This document shows, piece by piece, positions 15,888 through 25,682 of a stretch of DNA of 58,828 nt; the stretch's first letter is position 1; every line of letters begins with the position of its first letter. The notes below the pieces were generated by a model. The model saw only the letters and a list, made by a program, of their open reading frames with translations, was not told where the DNA came from and did not search any database. The translations under genes were made by a program, and so were the position numbers. The stretch is from an uncultured Erysipelotrichaceae bacterium (lineage in GTDB: Bacteria > Bacillota_I > Bacilli_A > Erysipelotrichales > Erysipelotrichaceae), in contig CALUZH010000019.1 in the NCBI GenBank assembly GCA_944325255.1, forward strand, positions 1-58,828. The letters run 5' to 3'.

Positions 15888-16799
15888 CTTAACAATATAT
15901 ATCGGTCTTTTCTTACTTTCCATATAAGTTTTAGCCAAATATTCGCCAATGATGCCAAGAAACAAAAGCTGAATACCGCCAAGCAACGTTATAATAACAA
16001 TCAAACTTGGAAAACCGGCTACCGGATCGCCAAAGAATAGAGCTTTAACGACAATATATAGCATATAGATAAAGCCAAATGAAGAAACTAAGGCCCCGGC
16101 AATGGTCGCCAGTCGCAAAGGAACGGTCGTAAAACCGACAATACCGTCAATGGCATATTTGAACAATTTCCAAAATGACCACTTAGTCTCCCCAGCCACT
16201 CTTTCGACATTTTCATATTCCAAATACTTAGTCTTAAAGCCTACCCAGGCAAAAATACCCTTGGAAAAGCGATGATATTCACCAAGTTTTAAGACCGCAT
16301 CAACCATATTCCGGTTCATCAAACGATAGTCTCTGGCTCCGTCGACAATTTCCACATCTATCATCTTATTGATCAGCTTATAAAACATTCTGGCAAAGAA
16401 TGATCGGATAGGCGGTTCGCCCTTCCTTGATACACGATATGTGGCGACACTGTCATATCCCCCGTTTTCCACATAAGTCATCATTTCCGGCAATAAGGCT
16501 GGGGGGTCTTGCAAATCGGTGTCCATAATAACTACATAATCGCCCTTTGCTTCTCTCATGCCCGCAAGCATAGCTGCCTCTTTGCCGAAATTCCGGGAAA
16601 AATTAATAATTTTAATTTTATTGTCCAGCTTTTTAAGCTCTAAACATTTTTCTAAAGTTTTATCTTTAGAACCATCGTTGACAAAGATTATCTCATAGTC
16701 TGTATCCAGTTTTAAGATTGCCTTATGTACCTCATCATAGAAGTAGTCTACCGTCTCCTCTTCGTTGTAACAAGGCGTTATGATACTAAGTAATGCCAT
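15876..16799 (-). CDS. polyprenyl-phosphate glycosyltransferase (GtrB/CsbB-like GT2)
   Basis: The 307-residue protein has a GT-A domain with the metal-binding DTD in IMDTDLQDPP (about residue 96), then two C-terminal membrane helices (about 230-255 and 265-290), the layout of GtrB, CsbB and Dpm1. These enzymes put a sugar on undecaprenyl phosphate inside the cell, for use outside by a GT-C enzyme. It is the last gene of the operon with two LtaS-like genes (ATG directly after the upstream stop). In Bacillus, CsbB works with LTA glycosylation, so this one probably supplies sugar for teichoic-acid-like polymers, perhaps used by the GT-C protein at 20546-22270. Confidence 0.88.
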   Translation of the reverse strand: MALLSIITPCYNEEETVDYFYDEVHKAILKLDTDYEIIFVNDGSKDKTLEKCLELKKLDNKIKIINFSRNFGKEAAMLAGMREAKGDYVVIMDTDLQDPPALLPEMMTYVENGGYDSVATYRVSRKGEPPIRSFFARMFYKLINKMIDVEIVDGARDYRLMNRNMVDAVLKLGEYHRFSKGIFAWVGFKTKYLEYENVERVAGETKWSFWKLFKYAIDGIVGFTTVPLRLATIAGALVSSFGFIYMLYIVVKALFFGDPVAGFPSLIVIITLLGGIQLLFLGIIGEYLAKTYMESKKRPIYIVKEIL

Positions 16800-18647
16800 T
16801 TATTCGTCCTCCCGGAAATAATCTGATTGCAAAATCTTGCTGCAAATATCTTTAAGCTCATTGAAATAAGCTACATCATTCATCGCTTCTAATTCACTGT
16901 AAGCATTATTGGTGACTAATGTATCATCGATAATATTATAAGAAAAATTATCATTAGCTAAATTGCCGCTTTCGTCAAAGTAGAAACCTTCATATTCTGG
17001 ATCAAAAATATCATGGCCAAAGGCATATGTTAAATCCGTATCAAATCCCCACATATTAATTAAGGTTGGAAGTATGTCTAAGCTTGTTGAAACTTTATCG
17101 TATTCCCGATGTTCAATACCATTGGCCCATATAATTAAAGGCGTATAAGTAATCTCCGGGTTATCATCAGAATTTTGGTGGAATACTTCATCATAATTGC
17201 TGCCCTTAGAAAAATCTATTCCTTTACAAATATGGTCCCCATAGAATAATATGACCACATCATCAAGACGACCCGACCAGTCCATGACATTAATAAAGGT
17301 TGATACCGCCTTATCAACATCCATAGCCTTGGCAATATATGCGACATATTCTTCATCCAAATCAGGATAGGCTTCTTGAATTTTGGCTACATCTGCAGGA
17401 TCTACACCTACTTCACCAATACTATAAGGTTGATGGCCGCTATAAGTAACCCAATAAGCCATAAACTTCGGCCGTTCCGAAAGTATCCAACCGATGGCCT
17501 CAGCCAGCTTGGTGTCAGGCTCTAAATTTTCCAATCCCATTTTATAAGAATCAAAAAACTCATAGCCATATTTAGGAAAAACCGTATCACGATTATAATA
17601 CTCAGCATAATTGTTATGATAGGCCGTCGTTTGATAGCCGTTTTCTTTAAAAATATTGCCTAAAGTCAATGGATAAGTATTATTGATATATTCATAACAT
17701 ACCGGATAACCGCCACTCATCGGAATAAGCGATGTATTGGTCATAAACTCGGTATCACTGGTTGAACCTGTAAGCAACGGAGTATTAAAATTCTGCACAT
17801 GGATACCGCTTGTCATATAGTAATAAAGATTCGGGGTAAATTCTTCAGATATGGCAAGATTCATAAACGATTCGGCTTGAATAAGTAAAACACTTTTATC
17901 TTTAAAAATACCGGTCATTTCATTAGCTGCATGACTGTTGTCCTTGCCGGCGAAAAAAGCGTCAATCTCTTCTTGATAATTATTGATTTGACTGTCATGA
18001 CTTATGGTCATCACTCCGTCACGATAAAAAAGATTCAAAAGACCAAACTTATCAACGAATTGATTGGTATTAGGCAAAGTATCATAAACATAATAATCCG
18101 ATTTATAAATATCAAAATCAGTCCATCCTTCACGACTTTTTTGAATAAGGTAATTACTATATAGAAAAGATGAGGCTCCGACCAGCAGAAATGCAATTGA
18201 CAATAATCTTAATTTGCCCAAACGATATCCTTTTTGTAAGGTGAAATGCAAAATTACAAATACAATCGTAAACGCCGCTAAAACAATAAAAGGGATTATA
18301 TCGCTGAAATGAATAAGCTCGATTGCCGAATCTGTAACTCCGGCTACTTCCGACGCCAAACCTAAAGCGGTAGAAAAACGAAAGTATTGACCAAAACCAC
18401 GATAGTAAACCTGCTGAGCTACTAAGTAGAGGGTATATAAAAAAGCGAAGATAAAACCGAAATAACGATTAAACCGTGGGCCAATTAAAATCAAAATGCC
18501 GATTATCAAAGCACTTATGCAAATAAACATCAAAAAATCATAGCTCGAGGCAACCGAATAAACACTTTTTAAAACCAGCATATATAAAAACATGCCGGTC
18601 AAATAAATTGCCTCGACCAAATTGGCAACCATCCGCTTTTTATCCAT
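16800..18647 (-). CDS. LtaS family glycerol-phosphate transferase, copy 2
   Basis: About five N-terminal membrane helices (residues 10-165) precede an extracellular sulfatase-fold domain. The metal-binding glutamate is in IQAES (about 258) and the catalytic threonine in TGSTSDTEF (about 296); YHNNYAEYYNRD and the VTYSGHQPYS and FYGDH motifs complete the active site. LtaS enzymes polymerise glycerol phosphate from phosphatidylglycerol; related GacH-type enzymes add single glycerol phosphates to glycans. All catalytic positions are kept. It starts with TAATG overlap at the end of the first copy and is clearly a tandem duplicate of it. Confidence 0.88.
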   Translation of the reverse strand: MDKKRMVANLVEAIYLTGMFLYMLVLKSVYSVASSYDFLMFICISALIIGILILIGPRFNRYFGFIFAFLYTLYLVAQQVYYRGFGQYFRFSTALGLASEVAGVTDSAIELIHFSDIIPFIVLAAFTIVFVILHFTLQKGYRLGKLRLLSIAFLLVGASSFLYSNYLIQKSREGWTDFDIYKSDYYVYDTLPNTNQFVDKFGLLNLFYRDGVMTISHDSQINNYQEEIDAFFAGKDNSHAANEMTGIFKDKSVLLIQAESFMNLAISEEFTPNLYYYMTSGIHVQNFNTPLLTGSTSDTEFMTNTSLIPMSGGYPVCYEYINNTYPLTLGNIFKENGYQTTAYHNNYAEYYNRDTVFPKYGYEFFDSYKMGLENLEPDTKLAEAIGWILSERPKFMAYWVTYSGHQPYSIGEVGVDPADVAKIQEAYPDLDEEYVAYIAKAMDVDKAVSTFINVMDWSGRLDDVVILFYGDHICKGIDFSKGSNYDEVFHQNSDDNPEITYTPLIIWANGIEHREYDKVSTSLDILPTLINMWGFDTDLTYAFGHDIFDPEYEGFYFDESGNLANDNFSYNIIDDTLVTNNAYSELEAMNDVAYFNELKDICSKILQSDYFREDE

Positions 18648-20509
18648 TATTCGTCCTCCCCGAAATAATCAAGTTTCAATAATTTTTTGGCTATCTCTTT
18701 CATATTCAAATAGTAGTCAGCCATATCATTGGCTTCATTTTCATCAATATAGCTATTTAATGTCAAAGTATCATAAATATAATCATAGGTGAAATCATCG
18801 GTTTTGATGATACCCCAATCGCTGAAGTAGAAGCCATGATAATTTTCATCAAAAATATCGCTGCCCAATATCGTATGATAATCAACCTCAATGCCCCACA
18901 TATTAGCTAATGTCGGCAAGATATCAAGAGCCGTAGCGGTCTTATGATAAGTTAAAGCTTCAGTGGCACTGTTATAAATGATAAGATCGGTAGCCTTTTT
19001 TGCGGTATCGACGCCTTGATTTGTGCCATCATAAAAACTTGAGGCATCAAAATCCAAGCCCTTAACCATATGATCACCAAAAAAGACAAATACCGTATCA
19101 TCTAATTTTCCGGCCTTAGCGAGTTCATTCATAAAATTGCCAAGACTTTCATCTAAATCCATATTTTTAGCTAAATATGAAACATAGGCATCATCTAGAC
19201 TAGGATAAAGACTTTTTATTTCAGCTACATGTTCATCACTTACCCCAACTGAATCAAGACTATATGGCTGGTGACCACTATAAGTTACCCAATAGACCAT
19301 ATATGGATTATTAGTTTCCACATAGATCCATTTCAAGATATCTAAAACTGTCGAATCAGCTTGGCTGTCTTCAAGACCTAAACCGGTACAGTCAACAAAT
19401 GATTTGTAGCCCCAAGAGGGAAATACCACATCACGATTATAATATTCCCCGTAGTTATTATGATAAGCAACTGTGTTATAACCTATTTCATTAAATAGTT
19501 TCGGTAAAGTTGTTACATAATTATTAAACGGATACTTGTAACAAATGGCATAACCTTCACTGTTAGGGATGATCGAAGTATTAGCCATAAATTCCGTATC
19601 ACTGGTTGATCCCACCAGCATCGGGGTATCAAAGCCGTTAATATTAATACCTTCATTTTTTAATTTATATAAGGTTGGTGTCAATCTTTCGTCAATAGCG
19701 GCATCAATAAAAGATTCGGCTTGAATAATAAATAGATTCTTGCCGGCAAAAATGCCGGTCATATCATTTTCTTGATGCTCATAACGATTATTTAAAAAAA
19801 TCCTTACTTCTTCAAAATCTTCCTGACCCAAGATATCAGTTTCCATTAAAGAAATACCATCTCTTAAACCAAAGGGCAAAAGACCAAACTTTTCCACAAA
19901 TTGATTAGTGCTGGGAATTGTCTCATAAATATAATAGTCGGTCTTATTCATCTGGAAGACATCTTCCTGATGCAAGGCATCATCTAAGTAGCTGTTATAA
20001 CTTTGCCACTCTCCCATAATCGGAATAATTAAAAGTAAAACCGCCGCTTTATAAATTAAACGCCAGCGTAATTTAAAGGCATGTCTTTGTAATGTGAAAT
20101 ATAAAATAATAAAGATTATGGTAACAATTGTAAGATAAATCAGGGGCGCCAAATCATTTATCGTAATAAATTCCATAGCACTGTCTTTAGCTCCGGCGGC
20201 CTCTTCATAAAGGGATAATACCGTATTGAAACGATAATATTGGCCAAAGGCCCGATAGTAGATATTCTGGGATATCAGATAGATTCCATATAAAAAACTA
20301 TAGATATAAACAATATAGCGGTTAAGCATCGGCCCGATAAACCATATCAATATTAAAAGACCTAATAAAAGAATATAAAATAACGGCCAGGTATAGATGG
20401 TATCCATACCATAATTTTCCTGGACATAGAAAAAATAGCCCCCGATTAAAAGGGTATAAATAATTTCGATTAAAAAATAAATCAGTACTTTTACCGTATT
20501 TTTTTTCAT
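18647..20509 (-). CDS. LtaS family glycerol-phosphate transferase, copy 1
   Basis: The 620-residue protein has the same design as the next gene: five membrane helices, then the sulfatase-fold domain with IQAES, VGSTSDTEFMANTS (catalytic Thr), YHNNYGEYYNRD, VTYSGHQPYS and FFGDH. The N-terminal RYNRY/YYRAFGQYYRFNT region is also shared. It heads the operon. The -10 box TATAAT (20518-20523, preceded by TG) ends eight bases before the ATG and no binding site is seen, so the mRNA is probably leaderless. With two intact copies, one may build the chain and the other prime it or decorate a glycan, as in two-enzyme LTA systems. Confidence 0.88.
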   Translation of the reverse strand: MKKNTVKVLIYFLIEIIYTLLIGGYFFYVQENYGMDTIYTWPLFYILLLGLLILIWFIGPMLNRYIVYIYSFLYGIYLISQNIYYRAFGQYYRFNTVLSLYEEAAGAKDSAMEFITINDLAPLIYLTIVTIIFIILYFTLQRHAFKLRWRLIYKAAVLLLIIPIMGEWQSYNSYLDDALHQEDVFQMNKTDYYIYETIPSTNQFVEKFGLLPFGLRDGISLMETDILGQEDFEEVRIFLNNRYEHQENDMTGIFAGKNLFIIQAESFIDAAIDERLTPTLYKLKNEGININGFDTPMLVGSTSDTEFMANTSIIPNSEGYAICYKYPFNNYVTTLPKLFNEIGYNTVAYHNNYGEYYNRDVVFPSWGYKSFVDCTGLGLEDSQADSTVLDILKWIYVETNNPYMVYWVTYSGHQPYSLDSVGVSDEHVAEIKSLYPSLDDAYVSYLAKNMDLDESLGNFMNELAKAGKLDDTVFVFFGDHMVKGLDFDASSFYDGTNQGVDTAKKATDLIIYNSATEALTYHKTATALDILPTLANMWGIEVDYHTILGSDIFDENYHGFYFSDWGIIKTDDFTYDYIYDTLTLNSYIDENEANDMADYYLNMKEIAKKLLKLDYFGEDE

Positions 20510-20517
20510 CTTTTAAA

Positions 20518-20539
20518 ATTATAACACAGTCACTATAAT
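20518..20539. promoter_or_regulatory. divergent -10 boxes between the LtaS operon and the GT-C gene
   Basis: Only 36 bases separate the two divergent start codons. A minus-strand TATAAT (20518-20523, with TGn in front) lies eight bases before one start and a plus-strand TATAAT (20534-20539) lies six bases before the other. No Shine-Dalgarno sequence fits on either side and clear -35 boxes are not seen. Confidence 0.5.
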
Positions 20540-20545
20540 TAAATT

Positions 20546-22270
20546 ATGGACAATCTATTACGTAATGCCTTAAGAATGCTGGAAATCGGCATCTATCCTT
20601 TAATTTTATTAATCAGTTTTTTATATCTCTATCATAAGCCAAGATATAAAAAAATCATCAAGACTCATTGGAAGCATCTTTTGCTAAACACTATTGTCTT
20701 TGCCTTGATCGGGGCTATAGCGATAATTATCTTCTTCCGCTTAGAAGATACCATCTATGCCTATGATTATGCCGGGCACTGGCAAAGATCCTTAGAATTG
20801 CGCAAGCTCTTTTTTGAAGATCCATCGGCTATCTTTAATGTTGTCTATGAATCAATGAACTACCAGGATTATAGTTACTTGCCGGGACTTTTCGGCTTAG
20901 GCTTAACTATTTGGAATACCAGCTACGGTTATTTCTGCTTAACAATATTTAGCTATTTCATCATTCCTTCAATATTACTCTTACAAATAATATATTATAC
21001 CTTCACTGATAAATACCCTTATTTACCGCTTTTACTTTTTATAATTTTCTATCCGCTATATTTTACGGTCTTTTATGGCGAAGTAGACGGCATCGGCTTA
21101 TTTTTTATTTTAATGATTTATCTTTTAATGCTGCTTCCCCGATTTGAGGAAATCACTTGGAGCGATGCCATTATAACTAATCTTTATGCTTTCTGCGCCA
21201 TCTTTTTAAGACGCTGGTATCTTTATCCTTTAGTCTTTATATATCTTTGCATCTTTATCAAATATCTTATCTATTATCATTTCAAAGTCTTTATTAAAGG
21301 TCAATTTAAAGATTTCATTAAAATTATCTTATCCGGCTTAATTATGCTTTCCATAATCTTATTATTCTTCTTTCCGTTTTTTGAAAGAGTTCTTTTCAAT
21401 AATTATGCTGAAAGCTATGCCTACTATGACCGTCCGGGAAAAATATCGGCCTTCATTAATTTTTATTCTCCAATCTTATTGATTATTTCCTTATTCGGTA
21501 TTTATCATTTGATTAAGAATAAAAATTATGAACTTATTATGATATGTGCTATTCTTTTAGTTCTCCCGACTGTCCTTTTTTGGCAAACCCAATCTTTTGA
21601 ATATCATCACTACTATATTTCAACTATTCCGGTCTTTATCTTATTTATGATAGGTATGATGGAACTTTTCTCATACGGTATTAAAATTCTTACCTGGGGT
21701 TTTCCGATTATTTGTCTCATCCAGGCCATCGGCATATTTACCTTGCCGGATAATGCCATTCCGGTACTTACAAGTTTACGTAAAAAACCGGAAGTTCTTC
21801 CCTATAAAGCCGAAGTTAGCGAACTAGCTTATTTTCTGAGAAATTTGATGCCCGAAGATTGGCAATCAGCATATATTGCCTCCGGCAATTCTTCATTCAA
21901 TGATTCGATGATCCGTAATTCCGTTTTACCGGATCTTGATATGCCGCAAATCGACTTTGCCGTTCTTGACCTAAGAGACGGTTTCCCGAAGGACCTTGAA
22001 TATGTACAATATGTAATTACGATTGATCCAATTCTATATTCCGATAAAGACTACCAGCATATCTATGATGTTATATCAAATGCCATCTGGAATGAACCGC
22101 TTATATCTGAAGCTTATAAAGAAATATATAGCGTTGAAATCAACCAGTTAAATATTTGTGTATATGAAAGAATCGCCGACTATACACCGGCGATGAAAGA
22201 ATATTTCTATAAGCAAATGCTTTCCTATTATCCTGACCACCAAGACTTCTTTGCCTATATCTTAGATTAA
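20546..22270 (+). CDS. polytopic membrane protein, GT-C glycosyltransferase-like
   Basis: The 574-residue protein has about twelve hydrophobic helices and a first large extracellular loop holding acidic residues (DYAGHWQRS after helix 2), the place where GT-C enzymes keep a catalytic aspartate. The last 150 residues form a soluble extracellular domain. GT-C enzymes use lipid-phosphate sugars outside the membrane. It is divergent from the LtaS/GtrB-like operon, and I infer that it uses the lipid-linked sugar made by the 15876-16799 enzyme. It ends by overlapping the converging GT4 gene by nine bases. Family assignment is by layout only. Confidence 0.55.
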   Translation: MDNLLRNALRMLEIGIYPLILLISFLYLYHKPRYKKIIKTHWKHLLLNTIVFALIGAIAIIIFFRLEDTIYAYDYAGHWQRSLELRKLFFEDPSAIFNVVYESMNYQDYSYLPGLFGLGLTIWNTSYGYFCLTIFSYFIIPSILLLQIIYYTFTDKYPYLPLLLFIIFYPLYFTVFYGEVDGIGLFFILMIYLLMLLPRFEEITWSDAIITNLYAFCAIFLRRWYLYPLVFIYLCIFIKYLIYYHFKVFIKGQFKDFIKIILSGLIMLSIILLFFFPFFERVLFNNYAESYAYYDRPGKISAFINFYSPILLIISLFGIYHLIKNKNYELIMICAILLVLPTVLFWQTQSFEYHHYYISTIPVFILFMIGMMELFSYGIKILTWGFPIICLIQAIGIFTLPDNAIPVLTSLRKKPEVLPYKAEVSELAYFLRNLMPEDWQSAYIASGNSSFNDSMIRNSVLPDLDMPQIDFAVLDLRDGFPKDLEYVQYVITIDPILYSDKDYQHIYDVISNAIWNEPLISEAYKEIYSVEINQLNICVYERIADYTPAMKEYFYKQMLSYYPDHQDFFAYILD

Positions 22271-23419
22271 CTTAAGAATATTGGCCTTAATAAGCTCAAT
22301 ATCATTGCCAACCAAATTATGGCCCTCTTCTTTTAAAATCCGATAACTTGGACTGTTGCTTTCACAGATTCCAAGTATCGGTTTTTTTAATAAGAGATAT
22401 TCGGTTATTTTGGATGGAAGATATGGCTGAATGGGAGCTCCTTCCATAATGGTATCAAATAAAACCAAGATATCCGCCTTTTTCATAAGCTCAATACTTT
22501 GATCATATGTAACTTTAGGATGAATAATAAAAACATCTTCAAGATGATATGCTTTGATTTTCTTAATATCGCTTTCCTGGATCTCTGAATATTGATGAAA
22601 AACAATCTTTGAAGCTAAGTCCTTATCTTCAGCTTTTAATATCTTTAAGGCTTCTAAAAAATGATCTATTTTTCTAAGGCCATATAAGCGTCCCAGATGG
22701 ACGGCAATTTTCGGTTTATTGGAAACAGCAGGGGCATTTATTAATGTCTTATACATCTCCCATTCCGGAATATAAGTTAAAGGCTCTACAGTACTTTTTT
22801 TCAATAATTCCGCTTTATTTGAATATTGACCTACTGTAAAATCCCTTTGTTCCTCACAGATAAAAATCAATTCATCGGCATAATCAATAGCCGCTTTTTC
22901 ATAAATATCATTCATATAAACAAAAGAGCCGACATGAAAAGCGATACGATAAAAGATGCTGCGCTTTTTTAAATCCGGATCATCTTTATATGGCGAGCCC
23001 TTAATAGGATCGGAAAAAGAGGCAATCCATTTAATATGAGGATATCTTTTTTTAATATATTTCCCGCAAAGATGACTGATGCCCGGAACTGATGATGTAT
23101 ATATGGCATCATAATTACCCTCTTTAAATTTCTTATATGTCCATTTTATATAACGATACATATTGATAAGGCTTAAGGGCAAACGTAAAGGATGGGCAAT
23201 AGCTATGGCATTATCATAGTCACATAAGTATTCGACATGAAACTTATGATACTCTTCATCATTCAGTAATTCCTTCAATATGCCTCGATCTTCCTTCCCC
23301 TTAAAGGCCAGTACATCCATCAAATAATCCATCTTCCTTAAACGTTTATAAGCTAAAAGGGTAACGGTATCATTGTAGGGAACAAAGCCCCCTGGTATCA
23401 CCAACATCTTTTTAGTCAT
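22262..23419 (-). CDS. GT4-like glycosyltransferase
   Basis: The 385-residue protein has two Rossmann-type halves. The first holds SSVPGISHLCGKYIKK and an SFSDPIKGSPY segment, as in GT4 enzymes, and the second begins at the HLGRLYGLRKIDHFL strand-helix, with ADILVLFDT and a nearby PSKITEYLLLKKPI segment that places the conserved glutamate. It acts in the cytoplasm on a nucleotide sugar. It starts eight bases inside the DUF2304 gene and is the third gene of the 24450-22262 operon. Confidence 0.75.
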   Translation of the reverse strand: MTKKMLVIPGGFVPYNDTVTLLAYKRLRKMDYLMDVLAFKGKEDRGILKELLNDEEYHKFHVEYLCDYDNAIAIAHPLRLPLSLINMYRYIKWTYKKFKEGNYDAIYTSSVPGISHLCGKYIKKRYPHIKWIASFSDPIKGSPYKDDPDLKKRSIFYRIAFHVGSFVYMNDIYEKAAIDYADELIFICEEQRDFTVGQYSNKAELLKKSTVEPLTYIPEWEMYKTLINAPAVSNKPKIAVHLGRLYGLRKIDHFLEALKILKAEDKDLASKIVFHQYSEIQESDIKKIKAYHLEDVFIIHPKVTYDQSIELMKKADILVLFDTIMEGAPIQPYLPSKITEYLLLKKPILGICESNSPSYRILKEEGHNLVGNDIELIKANILKLI

Positions 23420-23795
23420 GATGATGTTTTAAATCCTCCAGTTGTTTCTTCAGGACAGCAATTTCATAATTTAAATTTATTATTTCTTCGTTATGCTTCG
23501 ACAACTTAATAAAGACATAAAATGACAGACAATATAACAAAAAGATCATTATCAAAAAGACGGTATTGACCGGCATTTCAATGCTCAACAAACGAGAAGC
23601 CATAAAAATAAGCTGCGGGAAAAGTGATATTGCCACCATTGCCATGCCCCAAATAATCCAGACCATGGCATAGTGAATATTCATTTTGTTTTTAACAACC
23701 GACCATAAAACAAAGGCCAGAGAAAGAACAGAAGCACCGATCAAACCTATCTGCAAAGAAAAAGGCATTATTAAATTCCTCCTACCATTGAACAA
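23412..23795 (-). CDS. DUF2304 membrane protein (GacJ-like partner of a GT2)
   Basis: Three hydrophobic helices (about 11-30, 40-62, 75-97) are followed by a C-terminal charged coiled-coil stretch. This is the DUF2304 layout. The start may be the ATG at residue 10 (MPFSLQIGL). In streptococci the DUF2304 protein GacJ binds the GT2 GacI and strengthens the synthesis of GlcNAc-phosphate-undecaprenol. Here the gene overlaps its neighbour GT2 gene (23782-24450), so the same partnership is likely. Confidence 0.8.
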   Translation of the reverse strand: MFNGRRNLIMPFSLQIGLIGASVLSLAFVLWSVVKNKMNIHYAMVWIIWGMAMVAISLFPQLIFMASRLLSIEMPVNTVFLIMIFLLYCLSFYVFIKLSKHNEEIINLNYEIAVLKKQLEDLKHHHD

Positions 23796-24450
23796 AGATT
23801 ATAGAAAGCAAGACGCCAAGCATAAATTTTATTGACTTAAAAGGATTGGCAAAATAACTTTCCCCGCCCTCTCGTTCTTTCATTTCTACCTGGACTTCTT
23901 TAACTTTATAGCCGTGGTGCAGCGTATAACATAGGGTATCAGGCTCAGCATAAAAATTCATATTTTGGGCAAAATCGGCAATAACTTTTTTGCCCAATGC
24001 CCGCATACCGCTTGTCGGATCGGTTACCTTAACTCCGGTTTTAAGTTTAATGAAAAAACAGATTATCCGACTGCCAATCATCCTTAGTGATGCCGGTTTA
24101 AGCCTATTTACAAATCTTGAACCGACCACATAATCATAACCGTTGCTTATCTCGTTAATTAAGGTATGAACATATTTTGGCTGGTGCTGGCCATCACCAT
24201 CAATACAAACGGCACAATCATAATTATGGTCATAGGCATACTTAAAACCGATTCGGGTTACCCCGGCAATGCCGACATTAATCGGCAAATCCAAAAAATG
24301 ATAGTTATTTTCCCGAATGATTTTTTCGGTATCATCGGTAGAACTATCATTGATAATCAAATAATCGTAACCGTATGAAGTGATATCTTCGATAAGACTT
24401 TTAATATTAGCCTGCTCATTATAGGCAGGGATGATTATGAGAGTTTTCAC
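23782..24450 (-). CDS. polyprenyl-phosphate glycosyltransferase (GacI-like GT2)
   Basis: The 222-residue GT2 enzyme has the metal site DGDGQHQP (about residue 85), a GSRFVNR segment and a C-terminal DPTSGMRAL motif typical of Dpm1/GacI-type enzymes. It has only one weak C-terminal membrane segment, which fits dependence on the DUF2304 protein next door. It starts with GTG. TATAAT (24457-24462, with TGn in front) lies six bases before that codon and no Shine-Dalgarno sequence is present. It should make a lipid-linked sugar for an outside transferase. Confidence 0.85.
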   Translation of the reverse strand: MKTLIIIPAYNEQANIKSLIEDITSYGYDYLIINDSSTDDTEKIIRENNYHFLDLPINVGIAGVTRIGFKYAYDHNYDCAVCIDGDGQHQPKYVHTLINEISNGYDYVVGSRFVNRLKPASLRMIGSRIICFFIKLKTGVKVTDPTSGMRALGKKVIADFAQNMNFYAEPDTLCYTLHHGYKVKEVQVEMKEREGGESYFANPFKSIKFMLGVLLSIIFVQW

Positions 24451-24482
24451 AAATTCATTATATCATTTGATACTTACAAAAT

Positions 24483-25682
24483 TTATCTACTTATTATTTT
24501 CTTTATACTAACTTTTAACTGAGTTAAAACTTTTCTATAGTAGGAAAAGTCTATTGTAAAACCAAAAAATACAAAAATACTGAAGATTGTAACTAATTGA
24601 AGTCGATATGTAAACCAACAATGAATCATTGAGTGGTTCGATAGTACAAAATACCAGACATAAGGATAAAATGCCACAAGTAAAAGTTTCAGATTGGCCT
24701 TAATATCATGATGTTTTATTATGAGCATTATCAATAAAACTGCAATTGCCAACATCCAAACTAGTCCTATTTTATTCCCCTGATTTAAAAACATAAGATT
24801 AAAGTTTGTTAAAATAGCTTCAAAACGATATGTTAAATCAGATCCAGTTCTAAACAAAACGGCTTCAAAGGCTTCTAAAAAAATATTTCTTTGTAAAACC
24901 AAACTTCCTATCGCCCATTTTGCAATCCAGGTAAATGCATAGCCAAGTATCCATGATAAAGAATAAAAAAAGATTTCTTTAAAAGTAAAATGCTCATCAG
25001 CGTTCGCCTTTAATCCCAAATATATTAATAGAGGTATCCCTAAAGTTATCATCGGAACAGTCAAGTAATCAACAAAATTGGTAATTGAACCAACAACAAA
25101 GAAAAATATATTTAAATCAAATTGCTTTGTAGTATTTCTTTTGTTGACTATAAGAATACCGGCGATTGTTGCAATATAAAATACCGAACTAAATTGTAAA
25201 GAAGCAGGAATAATTATGAAATAACATGCAGATAATCCTAAAAATAGCGGCAAAGCAATTTTTAGACCTGATACTTTATATAATTTGGCTATCAATAAAG
25301 ACATCAAACCTAATAATAAGAAAGAGTTGATATATCTAATCTGCTGGTAAGAAAATACGGTCATGAGGGGTCGCAACACAACCTGGTAACCATGCCAGTA
25401 TCTTGCATAATTTTCTGCATACATAGCGTCGTAAATAGGATTTGTGCTATCTTCAACATATGCTTTGTTTATCATGTAACTATCGGTGTAGTTATCAAGC
25501 ATTACAGCATTTGTGCCATATAAATAAGTGGGATATTCCCCTTCGCTTCTTAATGTTTCATTAGAAATTATGTTTTGTTTTTGTATCCAATCGTTAGGGA
25601 TTGAATAAACCAATATCATCGATACAACAAAAAAACTAATCAACAATAAATAGGTTTGGATATACTTTCTTACAGCTTGCAT
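24483..25682 (-). CDS. polytopic membrane protein of the glycan locus, probable GT-C type
   Basis: The 399-residue protein has a signal-anchor helix (about 10-30), a long extracellular loop (about 35-115) with Asp/Glu/Tyr-rich sequence ending in NYARYWHGYQVVLRP, and about nine further helices. Similar proteins with this YARYWHG motif occur in capsule loci, but I know no function. The loop position suits a GT-C-like enzyme. It is the last gene of the operon that begins at 35175, and its start lies inside the end of glf. Confidence 0.5.
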   Translation of the reverse strand: MQAVRKYIQTYLLLISFFVVSMILVYSIPNDWIQKQNIISNETLRSEGEYPTYLYGTNAVMLDNYTDSYMINKAYVEDSTNPIYDAMYAENYARYWHGYQVVLRPLMTVFSYQQIRYINSFLLLGLMSLLIAKLYKVSGLKIALPLFLGLSACYFIIIPASLQFSSVFYIATIAGILIVNKRNTTKQFDLNIFFFVVGSITNFVDYLTVPMITLGIPLLIYLGLKANADEHFTFKEIFFYSLSWILGYAFTWIAKWAIGSLVLQRNIFLEAFEAVLFRTGSDLTYRFEAILTNFNLMFLNQGNKIGLVWMLAIAVLLIMLIIKHHDIKANLKLLLVAFYPYVWYFVLSNHSMIHCWFTYRLQLVTIFSIFVFFGFTIDFSYYRKVLTQLKVSIKKIISR

